64,000 nt of DNA. Source: Nannobrachium achirus. Taxonomy: Eukaryota; Chordata; Actinopteri; Myctophiformes; Myctophidae. This document shows, one piece after another, positions 30,601 through 43,170 of this stretch; within the stretch, counting starts at the first letter, position 1, and each line of letters opens with the position of its first letter. The translations under genes and the position numbers were made by a program. The DNA lies in contig OY997650.1 in NCBI GenBank assembly GCA_963921795.1, positions 16,349,935-16,413,934 on the forward strand, given 5' to 3'. The notes under the pieces were generated by a model. The model did no database searches and was not told the DNA's origin. It worked only from the letters and a program-made list of their open reading frames with translations.

Positions 30601-32485
30601 TTGAGAATTCTCTCTAACCCCATAACAATGCGACACTCACAAAAAACATGTTGCTCAAAAGGAGGCTTCATGATATGGATACGTTCCTAATAAAACCAAA
30701 AAAGGATTCCCAACATAGATAAGGTAACAGCAGCTGTACGTTAACAGTACCACAGGTCAGAAGAATACGCTATCATCGGTTATGTTTCCAGACTTGATAT
30801 TGCATACAAAGAAAATAGCATGTGGTGGCGTACAAAAGCAGCATACTGATGTGCTGTGACCTGTCAGTGTGGAGAGTTATTTGAGAGACTTAAAAATCGC
30901 ACCCGTGCGAAGTGAGCGGTGCAAAAATATTTCGGGAGTATGATATATTGTGGACTTTCAAGCCTTTATCCACAGTCTGAAATTATCCACAGTCTGTCTA
31001 AAAGTGTGGTTATTTTCTCTGCTTATGAGTGATATTCATCTAATACAATTTTGAAATTCAAATTCAATGATCTTTCAGTTTGGTCAATTCATAATCAAGT
31101 ATATATATAATAACATTTAATTGGACACCATGTTTATTTTCGCGAATTGGGTGCCTCCGTGTCTATGACAGTTTTTTATGACGTATTTTCTCCGGTATAA
31201 ACACGCTCTAAATCAGGGTGAACCAATCGGGTGCCTCTGTGCCTATGACATCATGAACAAATCAACAGAATCGAAGTGTTTCATTGGTCTAGCTAACTCA
31301 TGTCATCATCATTAGTGACATCATAATTTTGGTAAAAAAAGAGGGACATAGGAGCGGTTTGCACCGCTCAAAAAGTAAAAACACCAGTGGTCCTACGGCT
31401 ATGTTCTCTAGCAGAATGCCTTATTAGAGGCACCCTCAAGGCAAAATCTCGATATTCCGACGGCCTGAAAGTCCGACAGCACGGAGATCCGAATCCGATG
31501 TTGGCATGATTAAAATAATTAATTAATTTGCCTAAAAGCCAGCAAATAAATAGCCAAATCTGAGCACATATCAATATATAAGGCCAAATCTCATTAACAA
31601 AAGTATCTTTACACACCTGCTTCCAAATAATTAATTATATAATTCCAGTTCACTGCAATTATGTAGGTCATTTCAATTAAGCTCTCACTCCAGTCAGTAT
31701 GAAAAGAGTCGAGCAGCTCCCTAGTTTAAACTAGGTTATAAAATGACATAATAGGATATAAAATGGATCTTCAGCCAAGAAGTTGTGAATGAAAACGTAG
31801 GCCTGTGCTTTCTTATTGTCCTCACGCTGGATTATAATTTCTTCAAATTGACTGGATCCAACCTGGATCACACAAGCAAGAGGTAACATCCAGGGCTTTC
31901 CATCATGCTTTCACATCAAACAAAGTAATCACTCAAACCTATGTGTGAGTGTGACCAAGTTTAACATCTTAAACATCACATGCTGCAAGCGTTGCCAATC
32001 TCGCCATCCTCAGTCAGCCGCCTCTCCTCCTCTTTCTCTCCCTGTGTGTGTGTGTGTGTGTGTCTCCGCTCTCATAGGCTATAAATTGAACAGCCTTTCG
32101 GACTTTAAGTCTCTCGGACTTTAAGGCCATCGGAAAATCACCACGCGCCCTAAATGTATTGCTGGTGGACAAGTTAGTTTTCATGTATTATTAGTATTAT
32201 TATTAAGCTGTTGTTACCTCCAGTCCTGAATAGTTTAGATAATAATTTGCTGTTGGCTTTGTTAGGAGAATGCTGCTTTGGTCTACATGTCCCCATGACT
32301 ATTAAGATGGTCCTAGAGAGTAGAGACATGACTGTGACTATTAAGATTGGCCTAGGTGCTACTGAATAAACCAGATAGCAAGCTGTGCCAGAATGCATTT
32401 TCCATGCATTTTTCTATGCATTTCAAGGGGTTTGACTCCCCCAAATCCCCCCAAATTTTGTCCGTCCCACATTGTCCCCCACAAA
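30601..32485. other. Unassigned intron sequence
   Basis: Two GGGTGCCTC(C/T)GTG(T/C)CTATGACA blocks (about 31149 and 31230) suggest a small duplication. A (GT)n run lies at about 32043-32061. No gene seen. Confidence 0.5.
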
Positions 32486-32490
32486 CATAG

Positions 32491-32997
32491 TGATAGGATA
32501 TAAATTATGATACATAATTCTTTGGTTTGTGTATGAGGGTCATATGACCATATAAGGATATATTATGAACTGAACTTACAGTATAGGAGACCATATTTTG
32601 GTCGGATACTGTAAGCTCAGGCTAATAGATTACAGGTCATAGTAACTTTGGTTGCCATGATATAATCATGTTTTGGTTTATACTGTATGTCACTAGTGAA
32701 AAATTACCAACACTACGTGTCACTGTCTTCCTTGTTATGATCTGGGAACAAATCAATGAGTCCCATGAAGATCTTACTGTCATAACTGTACTCTTTATAT
32801 ACTGAATGTTAACTTCCATCTTGGAAGGGAGAGAGATTTAGAAAGCTACCACTATGGTATGCTCACTGTCTGTCTTCCTTTTCTGACTCTCTTCAAATAC
32901 AGCAATTTATGGACTGTCCTTTGGCTCGTCTCTCTTATTTTGGTTATGGATTTATCCATATTCCATATATTTATTTAACTTTATTAATTAATTTACA
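32491..32997 (+). repeat. 5' long terminal repeat
   Basis: It begins TGATAGGATATAA, ends TTTACA, and is preceded by the target duplication CATAG (32486-32490). Its sequence recurs at 36300-36900. Six bases after it lies TGGTCCTAATCGAGCGAGG (33004-33022), a candidate primer-binding site because it starts with TGG. Confidence 0.88.
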
Positions 32998-35900
32998 TTT
33001 CAATGGTCCTAATCGAGCGAGGATACTGTTTGTAACATTGGCCGACTGAGGGACGGAGAAGTGTTCAGGCTGTTTAGCCATTTAAGGTTCACTATCTCTC
33101 CCCCGGTGGAACAATGTTGCAACACGTATCTGAAACCAGCTGGAATCCTATATTGCTGTATTTTCAGACAAAGGTTTTTATTTGGACAACAGTGTTATCT
33201 GGTTTTGGATTAATGTGGACCCTGCATGGACATCCGGGAGCAGCGGACCGTGTTGGACCATCGGACACAAGAGGTTGGATACTCCCCCGGTCCATAGGCT
33301 GCGCCTGGATCTCTGCGCCTGTCAAATTCCTAAGTTGATTAAGATAAGTACATATTTACTTAACCCCCTAAGGTGTCGTGTCTTTGAATTTTGAATTAAC
33401 GATGTTAATGTAATGATAATTAAGATGATTTTGAATTATGTTCTCTCCCCGTCTGGAGGAGTCAGAAAGCTCCTAATAATGTTTTGGTTTGACACGCGTC
33501 GTAAATTAATCCTTATCTGCTAGATACAGAATGGTCGTAAAACTCTTTGTTTCATCTTTCGAAAGTTTCAGGGTGTGTGTACAAACTCCCTATTCTATTT
33601 TTTGATCTATTTATCTGTTTGGTTTCTCTCCCTCTCATTGCCATGAGGAAGCAGAGACAAATATTTTCAGACTTTTAACTTTTTCGGTACAGTCGTCGTC
33701 TTTCACAAGTTGTTGTTCAACTTGTTGTTTTGTCATTATATGTTTGGCTTATAACCTAGGGCGAGTACTTCTAGTCAGCCTGAATTTAACGAGTACTTCT
33801 AGTCAGTTGTGGTTATAGCTTTTTATTGTCCTCCGCAAGTCTGTATCTGTTAGATCAATTTGCGGAGTGTTTTGTCATTATTTGTTATCTGTTTATGTAC
33901 CGATAAATCTGTGTTTATTTAGGTCTCTCACTTTCATGGCTTGGCCCGGCCATTGGAAAGTGAGAAACAATATTTTATCTTTGACTATGTTACTGACCAG
34001 TTCTGTTTTCTGTAATGAATAATATTTTTAAGAAGTTTTAAAATATCTCTGAGAAATTAAAGTTAAGATTTAACTCATTCTGTGCCTATCCCGAACATGT
34101 TCGGCTTTATTTCAATCCAATACATTTTTTTTTAATTAATTGACTTACCCTGAGCTGCTTGTAGAGTCGTGGGTGGTCCTGGCTCGTCCTACGCTAGCCA
34201 GTTAGCCATTTTACATGGTCCGACGATATATTCCATTAAAAATGGTTTAAAATACATTTTTGAGCCCCCCAATGTTCACCAAATGTTCAGCGCCGCTTCC
34301 GGAACGTAGTCCAGTGTGCCTATCCCGAACATGTTCGGCTTTTTTAATGAAATGAATAAAATGATCCGAGGCCTTCTGAAGCCTGAGCCTAAATTTAAAA
34401 TCCAGTGTTCCAAATCCAGGGGCCGCCATGCCGGCCGTTACCCGCGAACGGCGCCGCGAATCGCCGCCGAATCCAATGAAAAACCACATCTTTGGAGGCC
34501 CATATCTCTGGATTGTGTTTTTAGGGATGCGCGCCGAGGTTTATTTACGGCGAAATCGCCGAAAAATGATCTTTAAAATGACAAAATGGGAATAGCTATT
34601 CTGTTAGCATTATCATCCGGGACCTTTCCATGACGTGCACGAACGTGAGCATGTGCGTCACTGCAACGTGAGTCCCCGGATGCTAATGCGCTCGCCTATG
34701 GGACAAACCCTGGCATTCTTTGGTGCCCTCTAGGGGCTGGCACTGGAAGCGTTAAGACTAAGAATAACAAACTGTGTCTAAATTAATTTAAACTGTTGTA
34801 ACGTTAACATTTTAGAGCCTTCCATAGGATTATGGTTGTGTCTGTGAAAATGAATTTACTGTACTGTACTGTGTGTGCGTGCATGCATGTGCGTGCGTGA
34901 GTTAGAGGTGGAGTGTGTGAGCTCAACCCCCCCTCTCTCTTCGTCAACGTGTGCGTGCCGTTCCAATACTGTATGTGTGAGTGCGGGCATGCGCCTGTGT
35001 GTGCGTGAATGTCGCTTTAACCCCTTATCTCTTTCACTCCCTCTTCCCCACTCTTGTGTGAGTGTGTGCGTGAGCGTGCATGTGACTGATTCATGCCTGT
35101 TGAGATGTGTGCCTGTGTGGCTAGGAACCACCTGCATCTGCCAAGGTCAGATGGTCTGTGTGTGTGATATCTGTTATGAGAAAGTGTCTCTGTTTAGACC
35201 TCCTCTCTTCCATTTTCATCAACATCCTGATTGTTTACTGTCTAAACTTTAGTATTTTGTTTAATTGTTCTGTTACCATAACAACCTTTAGACCCCATTG
35301 CTGAGAAGGACACAAGGTCGCTTCTCGTCCTTAAGGCGTATTACTAAGCACTTATAGTGCAACTGTATCCCTTCCTCACTGCTACTGTATGTGTACAGTG
35401 TATGATTTAAAGCCCTTTTTATTGATTTAAATAATTTAAATTATTTTATTTAACTTTAGGTTACAACTATTGTTGTAAAAAAGGGGGGGAGTTTAAGGTT
35501 TAAATTATATTTTTAATATATTTTATTTTTATTTTTAATTGATTTAATTTGGTTTTTCATTATGGTTTTTCATTGATTTAAGATTTATTTGAAACTTAAT
35601 TTGAAATATTTCTGTTTTATGGGCTGATGGAGACGGAGAGGACTGGGAGTGTGGGGAAGGAGAATCGGGTCACCGGAAAACAACCACGACTGAGGCGGGG
35701 TGCAGACGAACCACCAGACCTGAGGCCAGGACAGTGCACGTACCATTCCACCGCAGAGGCACGAGTCATATCGTGCCTGGTCGGTGAGTTTCTGTTGCAC
35801 TGTTGAAGTTATGCCATGTAGTACAAACGCTACCTGAAGAATTGATGGTTTTGAAACAGTAAACTGGCCAGGTTCTCTGCTCCGTAGGAACTACCTGAAA

Positions 35901-36299
35901 GAAGACGACCCAGAAGAACCCACAGCTCCTGCATGTCCTCCCGCACGTCTCTCCATGCCCCACCGTCATCATCATCCGATCATTGGACTTATGGACTTTT
36001 TAATTCATCTTTTATTTGTTTTCATTCTTTATTCTTTATTTTTATTTGTTTATTACATTTTAATTTTGTCTTCATTTATCTGTAAAAAACGATGAAATAT
36101 TTTTATTGGTGTCATGTTTCTTTAACTTTAAGGATTTATTACAGTTCCCTTTAAAAAAAAATGTACAGTCCTTTTTGAAAATTTGAATTTCTAAATATTA
36201 TTAAAGTCTTCATAATATTATTATTATTATTATTATTACCCTGATAAAATGTTTAATGTGGAGGTCATATGAACCTCATACAAAAATAAAAGGGTAGAT

Positions 36300-36900
36300 T
36301 GATAGGATATAAATTATGATACATAATTCTCTGGTTTGTGTATGAGGGTCATATGACCATATAAGGATATATTATGAACTGAACTTACAGTATAGGAGAC
36401 CATATTTTGGTCGGATACTGTAAGCTCAGGCTAATAGATTACAGGTCATAGTAACTTTGGTTGCCATGATATAATCATGTTTTGGTTTATACTGTATGTC
36501 ACTAGTGGAAAATTACTGTAAGCTCAGGCTAATAGATTACAGGTCATAGTAACTTTGGTTGCCATGATATAATCATGTTTTGGTTTATACTGTATGTCAC
36601 TAGTGGAAAATTACCAACACTACGTGTCACTGTCTTCCTTGTTATGATCTGGAAACAAATGAATGAGTCCCACGACTTATACTGTTATAACTGTACTCTT
36701 TATATACATAAAACTTCCATCTTGGAAGAGAGAGAGATTTAGAAAGCTACCACTATGTTATGCTCACTGTATTGTCTCCTTGTCTGGCTCTCTTCAAATA
36801 CAGCAATTTATGGACTGTCCTTTGGCTCGTCTCTGTCTTATTTTGGTTATGGATTTTATCCATATTCCATACTTATTTAACTTAATTAATTTATTTAACA
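36300..36900 (+). repeat. 3' long terminal repeat with internal duplication
   Basis: It aligns with 32491-32997 but contains a 98-bp tandem duplication (units start near 36417 and 36515, each beginning ACTGTAAGCTCAGGC), which accounts for its extra length. It ends TTTAACA and is followed by CATAG. Confidence 0.9.
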
Positions 36901-36905
36901 CATAG

Positions 36906-37541
36906 TCTTTGCACTTCCAACAAATATCCTGTAAAAGATGATGATAGCTATGAGAATTAAACCTTTATATCACAAACATTATCTAAAAAGGAAAGGACGC
37001 AAGGCCAGCTATAAGGAGGGTAGAAAGTGTTCCTTCCATCAGTTTATTCCAAGCAAATCTGAGGCCACCACAACCAGCCTTCGTATCACATAGCAGTCAG
37101 TTTACAAGTCCCTCCCCAAGGGAGAAAAGCAACACCTCAGGACAAAAGAGATTCACATACAGATAACCAGTCCGTCAGAGCTAAATCTAAACACCCCCAC
37201 ATCGTAAATACCTTAACTCAGTTGCTACTAAGGATTTTGGAATTCATGTTAGGTTTAAGTTAACATGTAGTTGCTTACATATAAATCATCAACTTGATCA
37301 ACATGCAAATGATTAAAAGAGAAACACACTATGAAAATCCATTTATCAGATGATGATAAATTCAACCAATCAACCAATGATCTCAAACAGGATGCTTCCT
37401 GAGAATCCTAATGAAGTAAAGACATCCGAGCTAGTTCCTGTTCAAACCCTTTGTGTTCCATGGTGCCGTCAGTTCTTTTGTGAACGGTACCAACCAATGC
37501 CTTGAGGCGTTGCAGTATTGTTGCAGCAGGAGCTGATACAT
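36906..37541. other. Unassigned
   Basis: No repeat or exon recognised between the LTR element and the hAT-like MITE. Confidence 0.5.
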
Positions 37542-37549
37542 AACGTAGG

Positions 37550-38034
37550 CAGAGATAGGCAGTATTTGAAATACCGGTACATGTATTTGAAATACGTATT
37601 TGAAATACTTTTTTGTATTTTGTAATTTGTATTTGGCTGGGATTTTTGCAGGAGGTAATTTGTATCAAAATACTTCCAGGTCTAGTATACAAAATACTTT
37701 TTCAATGTCATTTTATTCTCAAATGGACATATTTTAAACATTCACAAAGGTTTAAACTGCACATTTAGGCTGCCTGCTCCAAAGACAAACACCATAGTAT
37801 GGTCAATTTATTCTTAGAAATTCTGAGAGGCAATTCATTTATTACTTGGCAATCAATCTATAAAATTACTAATCATTGCATATATTTTTATAAAATGTAT
37901 TTCATGTATTTTCAAAATACAAAATACGTTCTCAGGCCTGTATTTATATTTTGTATTTTGATACATTTTTTGACCCAGTAGCCTATTTGTATTTTGTATC
38001 AAAATACTTTTCAATGTATTTTCGCCCATCTCTG
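37550..38034. mobile_element. hAT-type MITE, AACGTAGG target duplication
   Basis: The termini CAGAGATAGGC and GCCCATCTCTG are flanked by perfect AACGTAGG at 37542-37549 and 38035-38042. The interior is rich in TATTTGAAATAC and TTTTGTATTTTG. Confidence 0.92.
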
Positions 38035-38042
38035 AACGTAGG

Positions 38043-39069
38043 CCAATATAGGTGTTCCCCTTTTCAGAGTTTTAAGATGTCAGGGGAAAGGACAATATGT
38101 GCTATATACTGAGTCCCTAGGGGAGGTTCTGCACTCACACATGTACCCCAGGTGAGGTGGGAGGGGGGGGGGGGGGGGGTTGGCAAAGTGGGGAAACTGA
38201 GACACAAGTGGGAGGTGGAAGAAGTGATCCAACCTAGATAAGGAGCGGTACTACGGAGTGCAGGGACACAGGAATTAAGAGACAGGTGACAACGGAGGGA
38301 CGGCGCAAAGAGACCACTCTTCAGCCCCAACGAAAGTCTCCTAGAGTCCTAGGTCACCAAGTGACTGGGAAATATGCGGTAAGTCGTAACCAGTCGTCTT
38401 GGTGTATTGGAATTTAGTCTTTATTGGATCTTCTTGGAAATGATGGCCCGTATGTGGCTGAAGAGATTCAGATGTGTTTCTGGTTTGAATTGTGTGCTGT
38501 TGTCTTTTTTCTATTCCTTTTTAATAGTTAGTTTGTTAATCCAATTATGGTTCAGGTTAGTAAAGATACGTTTCTCCCTGTATTGTATTTCAAATGTTTG
38601 ATCAAAGGTGTCCTTTGGAGACACAACAATGTGTCTATATAGTAGGACTACATGTGGGTCAAAGACTGTATGAAACATTGTTGTCAAACTATAGGCCTAC
38701 AGTAATAGGATGTTTGACTGCAAATCTGCATCCTGTTTAATATTTGTTTTGATTTATTTCATCATAAAGTATATTTGCACGGGTCACTTTCAGTGTTCCT
38801 TCTAACATAATTCTGTTACATATTTAACCTTTTCCGGTTATATACTTTCCATTATTGGTTGATGGGAGATTTATCACAAGGAATTCATAAAAAGGAAAGG
38901 TCGGTTAGACTTCTAGGCCTATGGGACAGTCGCTATCCCTGTCTTTCCAGCCACGAACCCTGCATTTCAATGTAGAAGTGGGCCTATTTATTGAAAAGAA
39001 CATACCAAGACAAGACATTTTGCAAGACAATATTTAATGTATTTATGAAAAAGCAAGGACCCGGCATTG
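38043..39069. other. Unassigned
   Basis: A G run lies at 38161-38179. No gene seen. Confidence 0.5.
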
Positions 39070-39077
39070 TCCTAAAG

Positions 39078-39466
39078 CAGGGGTTCTCAAACTTTTAGGC
39101 TGTGACTTTCAAAATAGATATATTTGAACTGGGGACCCCACCCTGACAAGCACTTGGAATTGTAGGTTTACATTTAACATTACTCGTTCCATAGATAAAT
39201 GTTGTGAAAATAGCCGATCTACAAGCTCACAACGCCTCGCCTCTTTCTTACTTAATATTTGCCAGTTGTATTAAAAAGTCCTTGAAAGTCCTTAAATTGT
39301 CACTTTATAAATGTGCAGATACCCTGTAGTGTACATAATACTGTATGTTGGATTATTTACCGTGGAGTGAGAAAAACAAAATGACAAAAAGCTAATCATC
39401 TGGGGACCCCACAAAATAATTTGGGGACCCCACTTGGGGTCCCGACCCCAAGTTTGAGAACCACTG
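39078..39466. mobile_element. hAT-type MITE carrying half a hairpin
   Basis: The termini CAGGGGTTCTCAAAC and GTTTGAGAACCACTG are flanked by TCCTAAAG (39070-39077) and TCCTAAAC (39467-39474), matching at 7 of 8 bases. At 39204-39240 it contains the left arm of the recurrent hairpin, which ends at the hairpin centre (CACAACGCCTCGC). Confidence 0.85.
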
Positions 39467-39889
39467 TCCTAAACATTCTATAGTCCTAAAGCATTCTATT
39501 AATCTCCCATCTCCCTAACAACTATTTTAAATGTGCAGTTTTGGTGCAAAATGACCACAAAAATGTGTGAATTGAAATTATTATAGGAAACAGTTGTTGT
39601 TTCTTTACATTTTAGAGTTCATTGTCCAAATACTAGATTTCACATCCAGAGATTCAGCATAACATTTTATTTCATTTCATAAAATTTGTTTATGTCCTGA
39701 CAGACACAACATACTTTTTAGTTGTTTCTCTTTATTTAGATCCACATTACAACCTTAGTTGTTGAGTGCCCTCAATCAGGACACAGAGACACATCCATAT
39801 TATATTATTAATATTTATCCATTCAGGGTTTCGTATTACGGCAGTTCTTGCAGTGGTGGACAGTAACAGAGTAAATACTACATAATAAT

Positions 39890-40380
39890 AATAATAATAA
39901 TACATTTTATTTGTAATGCACTTTACATTTGACAACAAACCTCAAAGTGCTACAGTACAGAAAAATAAAAACATAGGATAAGGCAATTGCAAAGAGCAGT
40001 CAAAACAAGTTAAAACAAGTTAAAAAGGCGCAGGGTTTTAAAAGCTAACCAAAAGCTTTGTTAAAAAGGAAAGTCTTTAGGCCTCTTTTAAAAACATCAA
40101 CAGACTTTGGAGCTCTTAGGTGGTCTGGGAGCGAGTTCCACAGCAGGGGGGCGGCTGCATAGAATGCTCTATCTCCCATAGTGTGGAGCTTGGTTTTCTG
40201 TTCTTTAGTCTGTTTGTGTTGCCAGAGCGGAGGCTGTGGGTTGAGGGCTGTGGTTCGAGCAGTTCCTTGAGGTAGGGGGGGGGGGGGGGGGGGGGGGCAT
40301 TTCCGTAGATGCATTGAGGATATACTGTACTGTATAGCCACTTGGTTGCAGCCAAATATCTAAGTCTCAAGTTTACTTTA
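39890..40380 (-). mobile_element. L2-like LINE 3' end
   Basis: The minus-strand peptide F-Y-A-A-A-P-L-L-W-N-S-L-P-D-H-L-R, followed by F-K-R-G-L-K-T-F-L-F, is the characteristic C-terminal end of L2-type ORF2. A G run at 40267-40296 breaks the frame, and an (ATAAT)n-like tail lies at 39885-39905. Confidence 0.75.
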
Positions 40381-40439
40381 AGAGTATAGGCCTGCCCTCA
40401 GTGCCCTAACTACCTTCTCATTTTTCCACTGGCAATTCC

Positions 40440-41320
40440 ACATTGATTGATTGATTGAAGACTTTATCAGAAGTTTGCATAAGAAAAGGTACAGTTTCAT
40501 TACGGTACAGTTCACTGGTACAAGGTCTACTAAAAGGAGATCCTAGAAAAGACTAAGCTTATTTCCACAGGAAACCATTAAAGTATCTCATATAACATTG
40601 AATGACAGACGAATAGAACACAGTACTATGCAGTAGATATAGTCAGTAAAACAAATAAAAATAAAAATAAATTAAGAAAAAAATACAGTAAGTCAATACA
40701 AACAGAAAGTATACAGTTAGGGCTGGGCTGGGCTAGGTTTGTTTGAAGGGGCAGGGGAGGGGAGGGCTGGGCTCGGCTAGGTTTGTTTTTACCAGTTGCA
40801 AACGGCTGCTGCCTGTAAGTGGTTTTTCAGGGCGATTTTAAAGGATGCTAGTGATCCACACTCCTTTAAGAGCTTCGGTAAGGCATTCGACATTTTTGTG
40901 GTATCAGCAGAAGAACGAGTTTGACCCTTTCTTTGAGTTGACTCTGGGTTGAACGTGATCTGTGGCGCTGCCTCTGGTGTTGTAATTGTGGACATCTTGA
41001 ACGTTTTTAAAGTATTTTGCCAGGTACATGGGTATCTTAGTGGTGTAATGTATCTTGTACACCAGGCCCATTGCAAGTTGCTGTACTCTGTCATCTACTC
41101 TGAGCCACCCCACTCTTAACTGATGAGTAGCGGTGAGGTGAGTCTGATAGGGAAGGTTAAGCAGGACCCTAATTAGTTTATTTTGTGCTGTTTGGAGTTT
41201 AGTTTTTAGGGCTTGTGGGGCGTCACGATACCATACCATATGTGGACTCCGTAGTCAAAGAGGGGCTGGATTATTGCACCGGCTATGGTCTTCAGTGTGT
41301 TGAAATTGACCATTGGGACA
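40440..41320 (-). mobile_element. LINE C-terminal coding remnant
   Basis: Two overlapping minus-strand frames (41239-40904 and 41094-40789) encode Q-N-K-L-I-R-V-L-L-N, V-H-N-Y-N-T-R-G-S and a final F-K-I-A-L-K-N-H-L. This is a non-LTR retrotransposon ORF2 C-terminus with one frameshift. The 3' end carries an ATTG microsatellite at 40444-40460. Confidence 0.8.
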
Positions 41321-42795
41321 TAGGATGAGGCAGAAGCTTACTTACCTGTCCTTAAGGTGTAATGACTGTCCCTTGGGAGGCCTGACAGGGATTACATGAG
41401 ACAATACTCCATTATGTAATGCAGTCTTACTCAACAGGCCTTAAGGTCCAAAAGAGGGAGTATTAGCATTTTGTCCGTAATCCAATAACGACCAATAGGG
41501 TCTAATCATGTCTATCATATTCCCCTAATCAACTTGACATTGTGCTTCATATATAGATTTAGTGTGTGTAAAATTGTCGTGGGATCATTAAACCAAATTC
41601 GTTTCTACCCCTTTTTCCACTAAATGGGTGTGTACAAACATCTGGACAAGAAACGTACTCATTAAACCCCTTTGTGTTTCTAAAGTCCCTTTTCCACTGA
41701 CATGGCCCAAACACCACAGGAGCGTTTAGCTGTTTCTATGTGTCATCTTTTCGACACCCAAACCTAACCCTTACCCTAATACTAACCTCCGTGGGGTGAG
41801 TTGCTATAACCCGCCTGGCGCTCCGTCGTGGAAATGATGGTCGTTCGAAGCGAGATTTCCCCAACAACAACCACTCCACTCCGCCCACTTGTGCCAGATT
41901 TTCCACTACAAGGACCTGGGTAGAGTGGTGTGAAAGTGGTACTAAACATGGTACCAAAACAAATTAACTAATGAAATAATGAAATATCCTGTCGGGACTG
42001 GGATTCTAAATTATTGTGAACCTAAACTATCATCATTGCTTTGCTAATGTGGCTGTGTCAATATCCCTTCCACTGTACAAGTTTGATTAATAACAACTAT
42101 ATTTAACCGTCGACCAAATCTCTATTACAATGTCTCTCTGTTATGTCCTTCCATGTTACTTCCTCTGTTACCTCCAGCCTATATATTGCTGAATACACCA
42201 TGCAGCCTAGGCCAGAGGTGGTCTAACATACATAAATACTATACATGCACAGATGACAGACAGACTGTTTTATGGCCATGCTGTAAAAAAGATAAACATC
42301 TAGTAGAGAGCACTGCCTGTCATTCTTCCTGAGGGAAAAAAGGTTAGCCTGGCTTAGCCAGACAATATCCACACTGTGTATCTGATTAGCTGCGCTAGGC
42401 TAGAAGAAGGTAGCATCAGGAGACCACAAGGGGAGGTAAACTCAATTTCCCCATAGAAAGTTGGTGTCATTCTGCTTTCTCCTTTGTACATTTAATATTT
42501 TGTATTTGTTGATGATATGTATTTTTTCCTTATTTTGTTTAGGAATTGAATAGACCACAACAGAAACAAGTCCCTTAGACGTTTTTGTGCTATCCTTTTA
42601 GCCTAAATGTCTGACTGTACCTGTTTACATTTCTGGCTAATAAAGAATTCAATCAATTAAAAAAGCATTTCTAATTAGCTGTTCCTTATTTTCCCTAGGT
42701 TTGCACTACTGTGGTTGGTGTGTCTATGTGCAGTGCAGAAATACTGCTATGCAGGTAATGCATCATGTGGCTGAAAGAAATAGTGACTGTCCTCT
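41321..42795. other. Intron, mostly unassigned
   Basis: A LINE-like tail (AATAAAGAATTCAATCAATT) lies at about 42638-42660. No exon seen. Confidence 0.5.
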
Positions 42796-42799
42796 CAAG

Positions 42800-42925
42800 A
42801 TGTCGCCCATGGGCCTGGGCGTCCAGGCACCTAGGATGCTAATGCCTCACAGCGTGTCGCGAGTTGGAATCCCAAACCCGACGAACTTTGCTGCATGTCA
42901 CTCCCCAGCTCTCTCCCCCAGACTA
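42800..42925 (+). mobile_element. tRNA-derived SINE
   Basis: GCCTGGGCGTCCAGGCACC, then GCGAGTTGGAATCCC (B box-like), then TTTGCTGCATGTCACTCCCC with a CTCTCTCCCCC end, an arrangement familiar from percomorph SINEs. Confidence 0.7.
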
Positions 42926-42945
42926 CACTATCACTATCAATAAAG

Positions 42946-42950
<5 letters not shown>

Positions 42951-42997
<47 letters not shown>
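42951..42997. repeat. (TA)n microsatellite
   Basis: An AT run about 175 bp upstream of the giant EGF exon. Confidence 0.95.
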
Positions 42998-43003
<6 letters not shown>

Positions 43004-43170
43004 TGTATGGACAGGGGAGTCATTTTGAGAGGACCGTTATTTATTACTATCAGTGTGACGTCACATTCACTTTGTCACTTTTTCTCACTTCTTCAGGACC
43101 CTCACATTCTCTATATACAGTATGTCAGTGATTTTTTTTAATAACCACATTCCTATCTTTTATTTTCCAG

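Larger units (their letters stand above)
32491..36900 (+). mobile_element. Non-coding LTR retrotransposon, 4.4 kb
   Basis: Two direct LTRs (507 and 601 bp, TG...CA) flank about 3.3 kb with no open frame longer than about 125 codons and no gag or pol motif. The perfect 5-bp duplication CATAG on both sides (32486-32490, 36901-36905) shows it is a complete insertion. A purine-rich stretch (AAAAATAAAAGGG) precedes the 3' LTR. The interior carries a 28-bp direct repeat at 34081 and 34315 centred on the palindrome CCGAACATGTTCGG. It would need proteins from another element. The superfamily is not resolved. Confidence 0.85.

Noticed and set aside
34316..34576. Gag-like protein of the LTR element
   Set aside because: The frame is only 86 codons, with no zinc knuckle or other gag feature.
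43122..43170. ATG at 43122 as start of a 717-residue protein
   Set aside because: The codons before 43171 are intron-like and end in a strong acceptor; EGF coding starts exactly after it in phase 1.
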